A stretch of DNA of 64,000 bases from Cocos nucifera (taxonomy: Eukaryota; Streptophyta; Magnoliopsida; Arecales; Arecaceae): positions 62,001 to 126,000 of the forward strand of contig QRFJ01004912.1 in assembly GCA_006176705.1 (NCBI GenBank), in the 5' to 3' direction. The position numbers were made by a program, and so were the translations under genes. The notes under the pieces were generated by a model. That model did not search any database, had not been told where the DNA came from, and saw nothing but the letters and a program-made list of their open reading frames with translations. Positions 23,621 through 37,000 of this stretch are shown in pieces; positions within the stretch are counted from its first letter, which is position 1; the number at the start of each line of letters is the position of its first letter.

Positions 23621-24761
23621 TCCGATTGTAAGATCTTTTCTCACAAAGATAGATCATTTTTTTTTCTTTTCGTGTCTTTTTTTTTTGTTTCGTTTTATTC
23701 TCTTTTCCGGAGATCCGTGGGGAAGAAGAAAACTTGAGGAGATCGGAGGGTTTCTTAGGTTCCGATTGGGGTTTTTGTCTGGGACTCTTGTGGCGGTGAG
23801 CGGGAGAGGACGGAGACGAGGAGGTTGAGGGCAGTGGCGCCGAGGGGTCCTCGTGGCGGCTTGCGAAGGCTGATTTTGATCGTATTCCGGCTATAAGCTA
23901 TTTTTTGTCTTCCAAACAGGCGGTCTAATGGTAGCAAAAAAGTTCATTAAGATTAAGGCACTTAAATCCATGGTATTCATCTTCATCCTTTCGTTATCCT
24001 TTTTCCTGTTGATCCAACGTGATACCCCATGCATCTACCCCAACTTAAGCCTTTTCTTGCATGCCATATCATAATCACTCCGACCAAAAAAAAAAAAAAA
24101 AACATATCCATTATAGAAATTTTTAAGGGTTTGAGTTTTGCGAAAATGCACCAATAAATTCTATACCATAAATTTTCTATAAGTTGTTAAAAGGAAGATA
24201 TTGGTTTATCATTGATTGATAAACATTGTATCCTTTCCTACTATGGATGCTAATTACACTAAATAGATAAATGAGCAGAATTTAAATTTTAAAAAAATAC
24301 CACACCATGTTGCCTATCATCCTCGTATGCACTCAAATCACTCAATGATTAAGAGAGGAAAGCTATTATAGATGAAGTGATGGTTGTAGTGGTCACTTGT
24401 TGAAATCAAGGTATTGACTATGCTCAGCAAGAACTTGGTTGGTTGTATTTACACAAACATGGCAAAAAGCATCGTTCATAAGCAATAAAAGCATCCTTCT
24501 TTGCTTAGTTACTCTTTGCTCCCTACGACAATGGATGGCTATGATTAATCTCAAGATTCTTTCAAAAATTAATACAACAAGAATTTCTTATGCCTGTAAA
24601 ATTTTAATATCTAACCATAGATTGGTAATTTCAATTTTGGGTTTAGACTTTTGCGGACAATTCTTAGCCTATTATTAACTTTTTATTTTATTTTATTTAT
24701 TTATTTATTTTAATGTCTAGTGTTGAATAAGGGCGAAAGGTGATTGTAGGTGTGGTTCTAG
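23621..24761 (+). other. 5' flank of NRPA2, including a GC-rich exon-like stretch
   Basis: Positions 23,700-23,940 are GC-rich and resemble leader or exon sequence (gtggggaagaagaaaacttgaggagatcgg...). They follow a good splice-donor string GTAAGATC at 23,629 and a pyrimidine-rich run. The remainder to 24,720 is ordinary AT-rich sequence with a poly-A run near 24,088 and TTTATTTATTTA near 24,690. It could hold an alternative upstream leader exon of NRPA2, a promoter, or a decayed fragment of another gene. The sequence alone does not decide. Confidence 0.35.
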
Positions 24762-24779
24762 AACCCTAAGTTAGGGTTT
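24762..24779 (+). promoter_or_regulatory. Palindromic telo-box upstream of NRPA2
   Basis: AACCCTAA-G-TTAGGGTT forms a perfect inverted repeat with a 1-bp centre; the right half (24,771-24,779) is an exact reverse telo-box, AAACCCTAA. In plants this element is enriched near the transcription start of genes for ribosomal proteins, translation and ribosome assembly. It lies 60-80 bp before the ATG, so it is probably in the core promoter or 5' UTR. Confidence 0.75.
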
Positions 24780-24840
24780 ATCATCCATCCACGGCTTGGC
24801 AAGATTTGGCGACCAGAGCTGCACCATCGAGAGCTCGGCC

Positions 24841-25003
24841 ATGGCATCAAAGGTGAAGAAGCAGGACTACGAGGCCCTCCGTGAGCTCTTCCGCCCGCAC
24901 ATCGACTCCTTTAACTACTTCATTGACGAGGGCCTTGAGAAGGCACTCCTCTCCATCCGCCCCCTCGAGGTCACTGACCCCTCCATCGGCGGCAAGCTTA
25001 GAA
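24841..25003 (+). CDS. NRPA2: NRPA2 exon 1 (residues 1-54)
   Basis: It starts MASKVKKQDYEALREL and covers the N-terminal start of the protrusion (HIDSFNYFIDEGLEKALLSI). It ends in phase 1 at ...AAG CTT AGA A, directly before the U12-type donor ATATCCTTTT. A TTG 45 bases upstream is in frame, but there is no reason to prefer it over this ATG. Confidence 0.9.
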
Positions 25004-28000
25004 ATATCCTTTTTCACACACATTGTTCCTTAAAAGCTTTTTCTTTTTTTTGTTCTTGTTTTTTTTTTTTTGGCTTGTTGTTCTTCTTTGACAGAGTTCT
25101 GGCACTATATTTTGAGAATCCCCAACTTTTCCATCCGTTGAGAGAAGGCCGTATAACGAAGTCCAAGGCTGGTATAACGGAGGCTCTATATCCTCATGAG
25201 GTTAGTGATTTTGACTTTGAATTATCTCTATTCGCTACAGTATTTGATTCAATGTAATATCTTTCTTTCTTTCTTTTCTTTGGTGGTGGGAGCAGTGCAG
25301 GCAAGCGAGGACGACATATAAAGGAGAATTCAGGGTGACAATTTGTCTTCAGTACAACGATCAACAGCCCGTGCAAATATCCATGAGCTTTGGGCATCTG
25401 CCCATAATGTTGAGGGTATGCTTCCGCTTTTCCTCTTTTTGTTTTTTGTAATCCTGTTTATTTTCTTGGGAATTTTGTGGCCTAAGGTGTTGCTAGGTAT
25501 GGGATATACTGTGATTGGCTTTCTTTTTTTTCTTTTTTTTTTATTTTTTATTTTTAATGGAAAGTTTTTTTTTTTTTTTTTTTTGATATAAGTGCACTCC
25601 CAGAGTGTCTTCTTAGACTGAGCCGAGTGATCAACATGCACTGTTTGAGGTTGTTAATCATTATAGAGGGGTATATTGTGCTCTTAAATGTTGTTCAGGC
25701 TTATAGGTGGGTCAAAGGGATCTGTGATACTGTTTTAAGGGGAGGATTAGATGGGCTATTGGAATTTGATTTGTTGTTGCTTCGTGCAAATTTGTGGGGA
25801 TGAGGCATGGGAGTTCCTGTGGTTGTTAAGCCAACTGTCGCTTCATCAGTTGAATGAACTGAATAATGTAGGAGTCTATGTGAGCTAGTCGCTGGTTGAG
25901 ACAAAAATAAAAGAAAAATACATGCTTTGGAATGACCATGAGGCACATGAACATGTAATGTGGGCAGCAAAGAATGCAAGGAAATGTAGTGCAACTCATC
26001 AAGTGAAAGGATTATTGAGTCTAAGTTGCATTCTATGTTCTCGTATTATGATGTTTAATATTTTCCCCCCATTTGTGTAAACCGTGTTTGCTTATTAACA
26101 TGAAATTGTGAGAAGCTGCATTTAGAGATGTTTGATTAATGATACTAAGTGAAAGAGGCTGGTTGTGTTGTATTACTTTCTCTCTTCATTCACTTCTCCA
26201 TCTAAAACATAACTTCATAGGGTGTGGTTCATATTCAAGCTCTAATGACTGACTGAAGTTTTGTTTTTGCAGTCAAAGCTCTGTCACTTAAAAGATGCTG
26301 ACCCTCAACAGCTAATTTTCCATAAGGAGGAGGCAACTGAAATGGGCGGGTCAGTATAATGTCAATTGATTTCTGGTTGTTTGAATTTCTTTTTAAAATG
26401 ATGCTTCAATACCAACTTTAATGTTAATTTTCTTATCCTCAATTTTTTTGTCTCTTCTTTATTTGTAAGCATCTGGATGTTAATGAGCCTTTAATGTAAT
26501 AGTTGGAAAGTTGGATGCCATCTTGATGCCAAGTTGTAATATGAAATTGAAGTTATAATATTCAAGTTATTATATCGAGACTAATAGCAAACTTGAAGTT
26601 TGTGTGTCCGGATCTTTTGGAAAATCGTCTTGACTCTTGATTCCTAAATATTTCCTTATCTATTGTCTGTCACTATATATGCGATCCATTTTCCCATGCT
26701 AATGCCCAAATGTTCTCATGCTTTAGCTAACTAAAATATTGACTACTGAATAGATTCACGTCAGTTTGTTCGAGGAAGTTTTCCTAGACGTGTACATTGA
26801 GATTAGTAATACATGCGTGGGGCAAGGACTCCCAAGTATCATGTCATTGCCAGACATGTCTTGGTGCAACTCATAATGTTAAGTATTTGTGTGCCACTGA
26901 TTTTTTATAAATGGACACAAATGATCTGAATTTCTGTGCAACTTTTGTTAGCTTTATTATTGGTAATTAGACATGTTTTAAATACTAAACCCAGAAATCT
27001 GTACATAAACAAATCAAACAATTCAAATAAAACTTAAAATGCTTGCTACTGCTAATTTGTTAGAGATGATATATTTATGACACTCACAATTGATTGACAT
27101 ACTAGCTTGAACCTATTTGATATGGGACCAAATGTATCAAATACAAAAATGTTTAATTGTAGAAGAAACTTATGGAATGTCATTTTAACAATATAAATAA
27201 TGTTATAAACAGAAGGAATAAAATATTCTAATTAAACAATTAATTATATATCAGAACAGCATGGTAGATAAAACTGTTTTTCTTGCTTGCTGCGTAAACA
27301 GTGAATGTTTAGGATGGTAACTTAGGACTACCTTAATGTGTTATGTCAATGAGTTTTGGTGGTGTTGGACCCCTTTTATGTAATGAATTTAGTTCTCTTG
27401 GTGTACTATCTCATGAAGTTCAGTTAATAGGAAAGGTGTAAGTTGTCACCACTATATATTAGCACTAGATCAGTGAATATGTAGACATGTGAGGATCCAT
27501 ATAATATGGAGCTGAAATAACTGAAAGTTGTCCTTTAATGAAGTAGACTATACAATGATGGCTGATATTTCTCTGGAATTAAGGTAGAGCCCTCACTAGT
27601 AATGTTCATTCTATGCCTTAACCATGCTCTTGGAGCTATAGTGCTGTATATGGATCAATGTTCTTCATCTCAGTACCGGACCCTGTATCGGTAAAATTCC
27701 ACTAGAGTGTTGGTATGCGATACAGGACGGTATGGCAATGTTGGTATGGGGTGGTATGGCATACCATTATGGATAGGTTCAGGATGCATCATTCTTGTAT
27801 TTTCTTACTTCTCACTAATAGCACAAAGCATAATTATGACTGATCAAGCACCATCACAGCTAAGGCTAAAACTTGATACCCCAAAGTGTTGGTAAGCCTT
27901 GTTGTGATGGTTCAATGATATGCTTCCACTCATAAGTGCTATTATTATCATCCCTTGAACTAAGTACTAGAACTTCACATTATGAAGGGACACAAATGGA

Positions 28001-31000
28001 ATAATTGAGCAAGTAAGACCAACAGATGTGTGAGTACTTGCATGGGTGTGTATTTAATTTACTTCATGGCATACTGGGGAGGTCTTGGTACCTAAGCAAG
28101 GTTGAGGACCCCAATTAATAACCTTGTGATTAGCCTTTTTGGGCAAGGTGGTTGGTTGGTGTAATCTGAGTTAGATTAAATCAAGAAGTGTAACATATTG
28201 AGTTGGGCTAGCTTTGCCTTGCATACCAAAAATTTTGGCTTCACCTAAGTTTCATAGCTAACCCCCTTGCTTGTTATATTCTCTCTCTGCTTTATGACTT
28301 TGGCATGTGCCCTTATCTAGGGGCATATGGTTTGTGTCCTAGCAATAGGAGGTAATAGCTGATAACTATGCCCACTCTCTCTTGCTCTCTCTTTTCTAGG
28401 GTATGGGATATTGTGAGTAGTCTTAGTGATTGTTGTGGCACTTGTGGGTGGTGGTACCCAATGACATTTCAGCAAATTGTGGGGATCTGGGAAAATTATG
28501 GGCCCCCTTTTGTTGTGCTACACTTCTTTTTTATCATCTAAGGATTAGCAGGCATTAGACTGTGCTAGGTCTATATTCAATGCATCACAGACTGCTGGGG
28601 CCTAGGTATGTCTTCGGCTCCTAGTGAGTTGGTGAGTTAACCTTCATCTGGCTTTGATTTCACCTTTAAGAACAACATTACCATGTGATGGTAGTCTCAT
28701 CATCTTTTGAGGCCATGCCAATTACATCATCATTTATTGTTGAAAATGATTTCAATCTTGCATTTTGATCGGCTGTTAAGCCATTAACCTACAGGAATTA
28801 CAAGCTTTTTGTTGTTCTCATAGTTTTAGAAATCTGTTGCCTAGTACTCTTAAAATCACATGTATCTTAAATTTATAGTGCTACACCTGTTGCCTTATCA
28901 TCCACATTGTACACCTTTCTTTTTATGTGAACTATATTTGCGATGCAGAGTTTCTCTCCTCCTTTGAATGGTTTAAACTATGCTTGGTTCACTTTGGCAT
29001 CATGATTTTGGTGTGGGTTCATAACTTTCGTTAGTTTTAAATTAATAAAGAACAATAGAAACTTGAAGTTTCAATGTTATTGTCTAATAGCTCAGGGAAA
29101 TATGCAATTTTGCAATCTGATATCTATCACTCCACTATGGAGTCAAATGATCAAAGGATGCTAGCTAAAACACTTTAGTTTGACAAAACAATGTGATTAG
29201 ATTGTCCTATTTTGCAGTGATTACTTCTTTTTTTTTTTTTAATTCTTAATTTAATTTCTTTTACTTATAGTATAATTTCTTATCAATGGCTTCTTATTTT
29301 CTAGTATTTCAATGACTGCATTTTGTGGTGAATCATTGGACATTCTTGCTCTTGATTCTTTGTTTACTTAGCATGGTTTATTTTGTTTCTAGGTACTTCA
29401 TTTGTAATGGGTTGGAGCGACTTGGCCGACTTTTAATTGTGCCAAAACGTAACTATGTAAGATGCATCATTCTTCAATTATACTCTCCTTATTTGAAAAT
29501 AAATGTCATTTTTCCCTAGAGTCACATTACATACAAACTTCTCCTAATCTATCCTTTTGTAATTGTTTATAGTTTCATCTCCATTAAAAATCTTTAATGT
29601 TTCAGCCAATGGGCATGATTCGTTCATCATTTCGTTCTCGTGGTGTTGGATATAGTGATAAAGCAGTGGTCATGAGGTGCGTTGCTGTTTTCTTAAAGTG
29701 ACAAATAATTGATTATATTTTTGTATCTTCTTAATTATTTTTGTAACTTCTCATATCGATTATGTATCTTTCATCTTTAAAATTTTCTTAAATGGGTTGA
29801 GATGGATTGTTTGCTTTCAAAAAATTTTGTGATTTTGTTATGTTATATTTTTCTTCCTTTTAATATTATTTTGTGTGTTCAATTACTTAGTTTATTCATA
29901 ACTTTCTCAAACTTTGTAGTTTGTACCATTTTCTTAGTTTGCTAATGTACGCTTCAAGCTATAGTGCAAGGATAATGAAAAGAGAGTCGATGAATGAAAT
30001 TAATAATAAGTGCATGTTCCGTCAGCATTTCTGCTAAAATAGCTTGTTGAAAATAGAATTTATTCTGCAAACCCAGGAAGGGGATACTTGAAGTGCCATG
30101 TTACCATCATAAAGAGAATATGCAATCAAATTTAAATATTATTTCTTCAAAACTTTCTGTACATCTAACTCTTCAAGAACAATTTAATGGGTACCACATA
30201 GTGTTTTGCATGCCAAATCATGACCATTTTTGCACAAAATCGTATGTCAATCAACTTCTTGTGTTATATAATTAGTCACCACAAGTGGGAAACTCCTCAT
30301 CCAAGGAATCAACAAATTTTCAACAAAGATGCATATGGATCTATGTTTGGACCTGTATGTTTGGATGTGGTCTCACATTGCATTCCTGATTTGCTGTTGT
30401 ATATCATTGTGTTGCAATGGTTTGAAGAGGTGGCTTGCCTGGTATTATGTTGCTGCATGCATGGGCCTCCTAGCATTATGCAGCCATAAATGCTCCTCTC
30501 ATATGAGCCTATGTAGAAGGGGCAGGTTCGGGTGGATGTATCCATATATCTGTATATTCGGATGTTGTCCCTTGATCACACAATGTTCTCTATTTGTGGT
30601 TATGTATATCATTGTGTTGCAATGGTTTGAATAGGAGGCTTGCCTGGTATTATGTTGCTTCATGCATGATCCTCCTAGTATGCAGCCATATGAGCTGTTA
30701 TGTGGGACTGTTAGGTGGGGCAGGTTTAGGTGGACAATTGGGCTGGATCTGGGTTTTAAGCATGCTAGATATAGATGTTGACAATGGGGCATAGTTAATA
30801 TCATCATGATTATTACTGTTAGGTATCAAGCGTCAACCAATAAGTACTAACTCTTACTTAATTTTGATGTTGTCATTATGTTTTCCTTTAAATATTTAAA
30901 AATCAACTGTGTATGAGCACTAGTGAAGACAGGATGTCGGGGGAAGCACTTGCCCCCACCAAAATTATGGATTCCATAACGTATAGCATATTGGACAGAG

Positions 31001-34000
31001 CAAAATGTGAGGCTTATTTTTGTGACTCATGTTTTGTGATGCAAATAGTGTCTCAAGTATTTGTGACAAACTAAGATGCTGATGATATAAAAATTATATA
31101 TTTATGTATCATTATTGACAAAAATAAAAATATCAAAATTTAATCAACAAGTCTACAGTAAGCAAAGTCTTTCTTAAGAGTCTTATTTTTGAGTCAAAAA
31201 TGCACTCAGCGGGATAGAGCAAAAGGGAGTGTATCTAAGAAAGAATAGTTTGCCATGCCTTTCCTTAGTGAAGGTTTGTCTTTGTAGAAGAAAGACCTGG
31301 AGCCAAACCACTCACAGCTAAGTAGATTCATTTTAAAACTACAATATTTTTGTTGCAGTTTGTTTCGTCCAATACAAGCTGAAATGGCATGAAATATATA
31401 TGCACTCATTTAGGTTCAGTAGACCAAAGGGTTGATGCATATTGTATGAAAGCTTCTGGTCTCATATGAAATTTTGAACCATGAATAACTGTAGTAAGTT
31501 TGACAACATTAATATTTGAATGATGATGATGGTCAGTGCAAAGCCACTCAAACTTTTTGATTATTTGTTATTATTCATCGATTGTAGATTGATGTTGACT
31601 TGGCCAGAATTGTCAACTGTCACATTCAGATCAATGATATTAGTAGTACTAGTTCTATGTCCCATTTGACCATCAGCGTGATAAGGCGGCTAGACATATA
31701 TATGAGAAGTTATGGGTTGTCCATTATGTATCCATCATGATATTATTAAAGAACATAAAAAAATTCATATTAGATAACCTCCAAAATTGATTGCATTAAT
31801 TAGTCAAGCAATCTTGTTGGAGTTCTAGTGTAATCCTTTGCATCAAAGATGATTCTTGATGATTGAAGAAACAAGTTATCATCAGCAAAGGGGAAACTAG
31901 GAAACAATTTGTTCAAAACTGTATATAGCCTGCCACTGTAATATATGATCCTCTAAGAGTCTGACCAGTATACTTCTTAGGTTAATAGGATAAGAAATGG
32001 AGCTTTGGATCCACCAACAAAGCCGTATCCAGAAGGAAGCATCCAAGTTTGGGAAATTTGGTTGTGTAATCAGTATGACATAGCAAAGACCCTAGAAAAT
32101 GATTTTTGACTAAATGATTGCTTCTTAGTTCTTAGCTGATGCAGGAGCATTTAAGAGGACTCTTTTGTCTAATCAGACCCATTAAGTCCAGTGGACCAGC
32201 TCATTAAGAGTTTAGTCCTTTTCTTATGTTATGTTATGTTATGTCTTATGTTTTCTTTTAAGCTTCAGCCAATAATTATGTTCCAGGTCATTTAAAAGTC
32301 ACATACATGGTTCTTCATCTTGGTAGCGGACACTATATCAGTACCATCCTATTATAGTATTGGTACACGGTTCAGTACGATACGACAATATTGGTATGGT
32401 ATGGTATAACAGTATCAGTACAGTATGAATACAATATGGTACATCCAATACCGGATGGTATGGGGTGGTACGGCACACCTTGTTCACATGACTTGCACGT
32501 GACCTTTTAATGAACTTAGATGGCTAAGATTCTTGCAGCGTCATTATCATACTTTACAATTTTAAGGACAACAACATGCACTTGTCCAATTGTTAACCAC
32601 TATATGGCTAATCTATTATGCTGTGTTTTGTTTGGGAATAAGAAAAAGAAAGGACTAGAACCTGTACTGCCTATTGGAAGTAGGGCTACAAATGGGTCTG
32701 GTCGGATCGGGGGCATGCTTTACCCTAACCCGAGCCCATTTCATGTATGGGTCTTGGTATTGGACCTCAACCCAATTCAGTAGATGATCAGGTTAGGTCG
32801 AGTCCATGGAAAATATTTTAGATCTAGCAGGTTGTTTGGATCGGGGTGTGGTCATATATGACTTGGACTCAAAATATTTGAGTCCAGGTTGGATCCAGTT
32901 TGCGTCCAGGTCTACATTTGTTTACTACCAAGATTTCATGAAGAAAATTTTGTTCGTACAATTAAATCGAACTGAATTTTGATTGCCACAAAATTGTTTG
33001 CTAACATGGTCAAAAAGATTTAATGTTTATCTCAAACTGTAATCTTTTTCAAGAGGTTAATAACTTCAACAGCTGACTTTTCTTGATGCAGCGAGATTAG
33101 TTTAAGCGCTTTTCTCTTAATAGAGGAATGAAGAAATGACTAGAAATACTTTCTTTGGGTCAGTTTGGATGGGGTCAGCATGGGGTAATTAATAGGAAGA
33201 TCCAACATAGACCCATATAGTGTATGGATCGGCTCAGTTCGGGTTAAGTCAAAATTATGAAATCCAGACCCGACATGCAATGTGGAACTAGTCAGTTTGG
33301 TCTAATATTTGAACTTGACCTGGTCCCATGGGTCTTCTAGAATTGGTTGGGTTGGGTCAGGTCACGGTCAACTGGACCCATTTGCAGCCTTAATTGGAGG
33401 CTAGCCACAAGTCATTCCTGTTTTTCTTTGATTACAAGATTGGTTTATAATGATGGGTATTTTTTAATACTGTTGTATTATCTTCTGCTATGTTGTAGAT
33501 GTGTTCGAGAAGACCAATCTTCTGTGACAGTTAAGCTGTATTACCTTCAAAATGGAAGTGCAAGACTTGGTTTCTGGTAATAGCCCCTACAATGATGTGC
33601 CCCAAAAAGTAGTGTTGATGTTCAGTAATATTTACTACACGGATATTCTACTGAATTTTTGCAGGATACGGGGAAGGGAGTTCTTACTTCCCATTGGGAT
33701 TGTTTTAAAGGTGCCGCCTTCATTATCTTTGTTCTTGTCAATAGTTTGTTCCATTTATGATTTATTGTTCCATATTCATGCTAGAATTAGAAGAGATTAT
33801 TGCCCCGTAGAGTTATACATCAAAAAGCAGAATGTACATACACATGTACAGTTTTTTTTAATTCCTAAACATGCATTAAAACCCTCAAAAGTCTGAAACT
33901 TGTATGCATGGCCCTCCAAAACCTGAATACTGGAGATTCGCTCTTCGGGTTAGATGGCATTTGGCAAATGAACATAATGTTACCATTTCATCTTAACAAT

Positions 34001-37000
34001 GGATCCTCCTGAGGTTTTTTTTTTTTTTTTTTTTTTTTTCCGGCTCCTTGCATTATTCAAGAATGCCTAGTGACTTAGTTTACATTTCAAAAATCAAAAG
34101 GTACATATAAACTGTTTCACAAAATTTCAGCTAATTGTCTAAATTTGAAAAAAAAAAAAAAACCATATTCTATTAAATATTAATTGTATCTACAAAGTCC
34201 AGGCTTCTCCCAACTATTTGGGATTGGCTTTGCCAAAAATTCTTATTCAGGGCCACTGCTGGTGTAATTGGGGGGGGGGATATTCAATGAACATGCTGTA
34301 TTAACTTTGACCTATACAAACTGAGGTTCCAATGCAAATATGAAAGCAAAACGTGGGGAAGGGTGTACATGCAAATTTTACTTTCAAGGGCATGCATGCA
34401 TTTTCTACTTTTTTTTTTGCTTGAAGGGTAAATTTTGTACAGAGAGATTTTTGATATGTTTATATGCAACATGTTCATTACAAAGTCATGCTGCTACGAT
34501 AATTGTTGTTGTTGTTGTTGTGGTTGCTGTTTCCTCTCATTTTGATTATTGTCAAAAATTAATATTGAGCAGTTATTTAGCAGCTCTTTTCAGAGTTTGA
34601 AATAATACTTGCAATATATATGAGCATGTGAGCTGGTGAGTTTGATATCTCTTAGAAGAATTAAACCTGGACAAGATTGTGTTTTAGTAGCCAAAGTGAA
34701 GGGTTCACAATCTGGGTGTGGGCATGTGAAGAAACCTAGAGAGGCAATCAAGAAGAAGAACGATTGACAACACGACACAACTGTATATGGAAATAGTGAG
34801 CTAAATCATTTTGAATTTCTAATATTGATCGAATGAGATCTTCTTGTCTTGAAATTGAAATTGTAGTGCCCTTTTCCCATCAGTTTACATTTAGAGGTAT
34901 TTATATTGTATTTTCATCTACCTCTATTTGGTGCGAACTTGGTAGCAATAACTTATTTGCTCATCATGTGCTATATTTTCATCATTTTGTATGTAAGTCA
35001 CCATAAGCAGCTCATAGGAAAGTGCCTGTATCAGCACTAAAATGACAAAATTCCTCCATTACAAATATCTACATATTTATGTATCTACATTCATCTATAT
35101 ATATGTATGTTATATGGGTGCAGATTCATGGTATTTGTTTCTATACATAATGTGTGTCTAGCATTAATGGTCATGTAGTTATCTAGCATTCATGGTTATG
35201 TAGTTGAGGACCATTACCTGCGAAAGTTACAAATGGTTAAATGATTATCATAACAACTATCATGTGGTAAGAATTTGAGGGTACTGTAGTGGAGCTAATG
35301 AGCATGATTGTTTTTCTTGCCTATTTGAATATCTATAGCAATAAAATGATGTCAAATCTGGTGTCCTTTAGTGTTTTTTGCGGTTGTTCAAGTTATAGCC
35401 AATAACCAAGGTATGGTGAATGGTTTAGTTCCATTTTGATTACAGTAGGGTGGTAAATGAGCCAAGTTCAAGCAAGCTAGGGTCCTTTGTAAGCAAGTTG
35501 AACATGAAGTAGCTTATTTCGTCTTGAGCCATACTTGAGTTGTTTGCAAATGGCTTGTTTAAGGGTCTAGCATGAACTTGAGGCAAGGATTTGAAGCCCC
35601 GCCGATATCAACATTTGTTGAAACGATCCGAACCTACTGAACTAATCTAACACCAAATTGGGATGGTTCAGCTGTCAGGCTAATTTGGCTTATACAACCC
35701 CTACCCTTTAGCCGAAGGCTTTGATTACTCTCTCTATCTCTATGTTCTCTTTGACATTGAAGATGATGCTATTACTCTTGATTGATACTGAAGATGTTGT
35801 CGTCCTCGATTGACACCTTGGGGTTCCTCATTGACATCTCTGACCCCGATTAATGATTAGGGTTATGGTTAGGGTTGGGGGCTTTCGGCTGCTGACACTT
35901 ACAAGGTAAGCCCCTCTCTAACTCTCTTCAACTCTCTCCCTCCCTGCTTCCCTCTCTTCCTCCCTCTCCTTCTCCCACTTCTCTATAAGCCCCCCTTCCT
36001 TTTTCCTCCCTCTCTTTCTTCCTCTCCTCCTCCCACCTTGCGATAAGCCCCTCTCTCTCTTACTCTCTCTCTTTCACTTGCACTCTCTCCCCCTCCTGCC
36101 TTCTCTCTTCCTCCTTCCCTTGCTCCTCTTTGTAAGCCCCTCCCCTCTCTCTCCCCCTTTCTCCCCCACACTCTCTCTGTCTGTTCCTCCATCTCCATAA
36201 GCTGCTTTCTCTCTGCTCTCCCCCTTCATCCTTTCTCTCTCCTTCTCCCTTTTGTCTCTCTCCCTCTCCTTTCTCCCTGATTCAGTACGCCTCGGATCGG
36301 TATAGTAAATAACAAATACTCTATGAACCAGTCATCGGTCAATATGACCGCCCATGTTTGGTTGGCAAACCTTGGCTGGTATCATACTTTTTGGTATGAA
36401 AATGGGGGTGGGAAGCCACTCTGAGTCACCAAAACAAAGGAAAACAAGGTTTGGTGGCATCAGAGGAGGATGCGGTGGGCTAGTGTTAGATGAGGTGGAG
36501 ACGGAAAAGGTGCAGCATCCTCTTGCCTCTGGGTCAGGATTTTTCCTTTTTTATTTTATTTTTTTATAGGGTAGGGGTTGGGGGGGGGGAGGGGGTTGGA
36601 GCTGGAGCAGAGGCTTTCGCTTGAAAGGATTAGGGAGGGGGTTTCGGGAGTACCCTTTGTGTCAAGAACCAAGGAACTAAAGCCGATTTTATCGGGCGAC
36701 TTGCCAACCCAATGCTGAATCGGGATTTGGTGATGTATTCAGGCCCGTTTCTGTGCTTAAGTGAAATGCTTGGACCTTTCTGAGCATACCAATGATCTTG
36801 TGCATCAGGATGGGGTGATATGTGGGGCATATTGTTCCAAAGGAAAATCAGAAGGTCCTTGTATTCTGAGTTTTCAACCCTTGAGGTCTTTCTAGCCTTC
36901 TGTTTGTTTACTTTGTGGAATTTGTTTGGACAATATCTTAATTCAATTGCTGAAAATACATTACATGTTATACCATGTCAAATTATAATAACTAAAAATA

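Larger units (their letters stand above)
29677..33498 (+). other. NRPA2 intron 6
   Basis: 3,822 bases. It contains a 205-bp tandem duplication (30,385-30,735), a short hAT-type MITE (32,306-32,482) and a 712-bp hAT-type element (32,681-33,392). The stretches 29,677-30,380 and 30,740-32,300 show no recognisable feature. Confidence 0.7.

Noticed and set aside
24796..24840. A longer NRPA2 start at an in-frame TTG
   Set aside because: The ATG at 24,841 is in good context and matches the family start region; non-ATG initiation is not needed.
25004..25105. Splicing of NRPA2 intron 1 by GT-AG, or with an AG acceptor at 25,093-25,094
   Set aside because: No GT donor lies at the point where homology breaks, and using that AG shifts the reading frame away from IYFENP.
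25330..25641. Minus-strand 103-codon frame with Lys runs
   Set aside because: It overlaps NRPA2 exon 3 and the T-rich start of intron 3 in antisense; the Lys runs come from poly-T.
34196..34240. Possible SINE end (cttctcccaactatttggga)
   Set aside because: The motif resembles one common in dispersed plant repeats, but no Pol III promoter boxes or element borders could be fixed, so no feature is claimed.
35983..36198. Minus-strand Arg/Glu/Gly-rich frame
   Set aside because: It is the complement of a CT-rich tract in a hAT-type element; no conserved motif.
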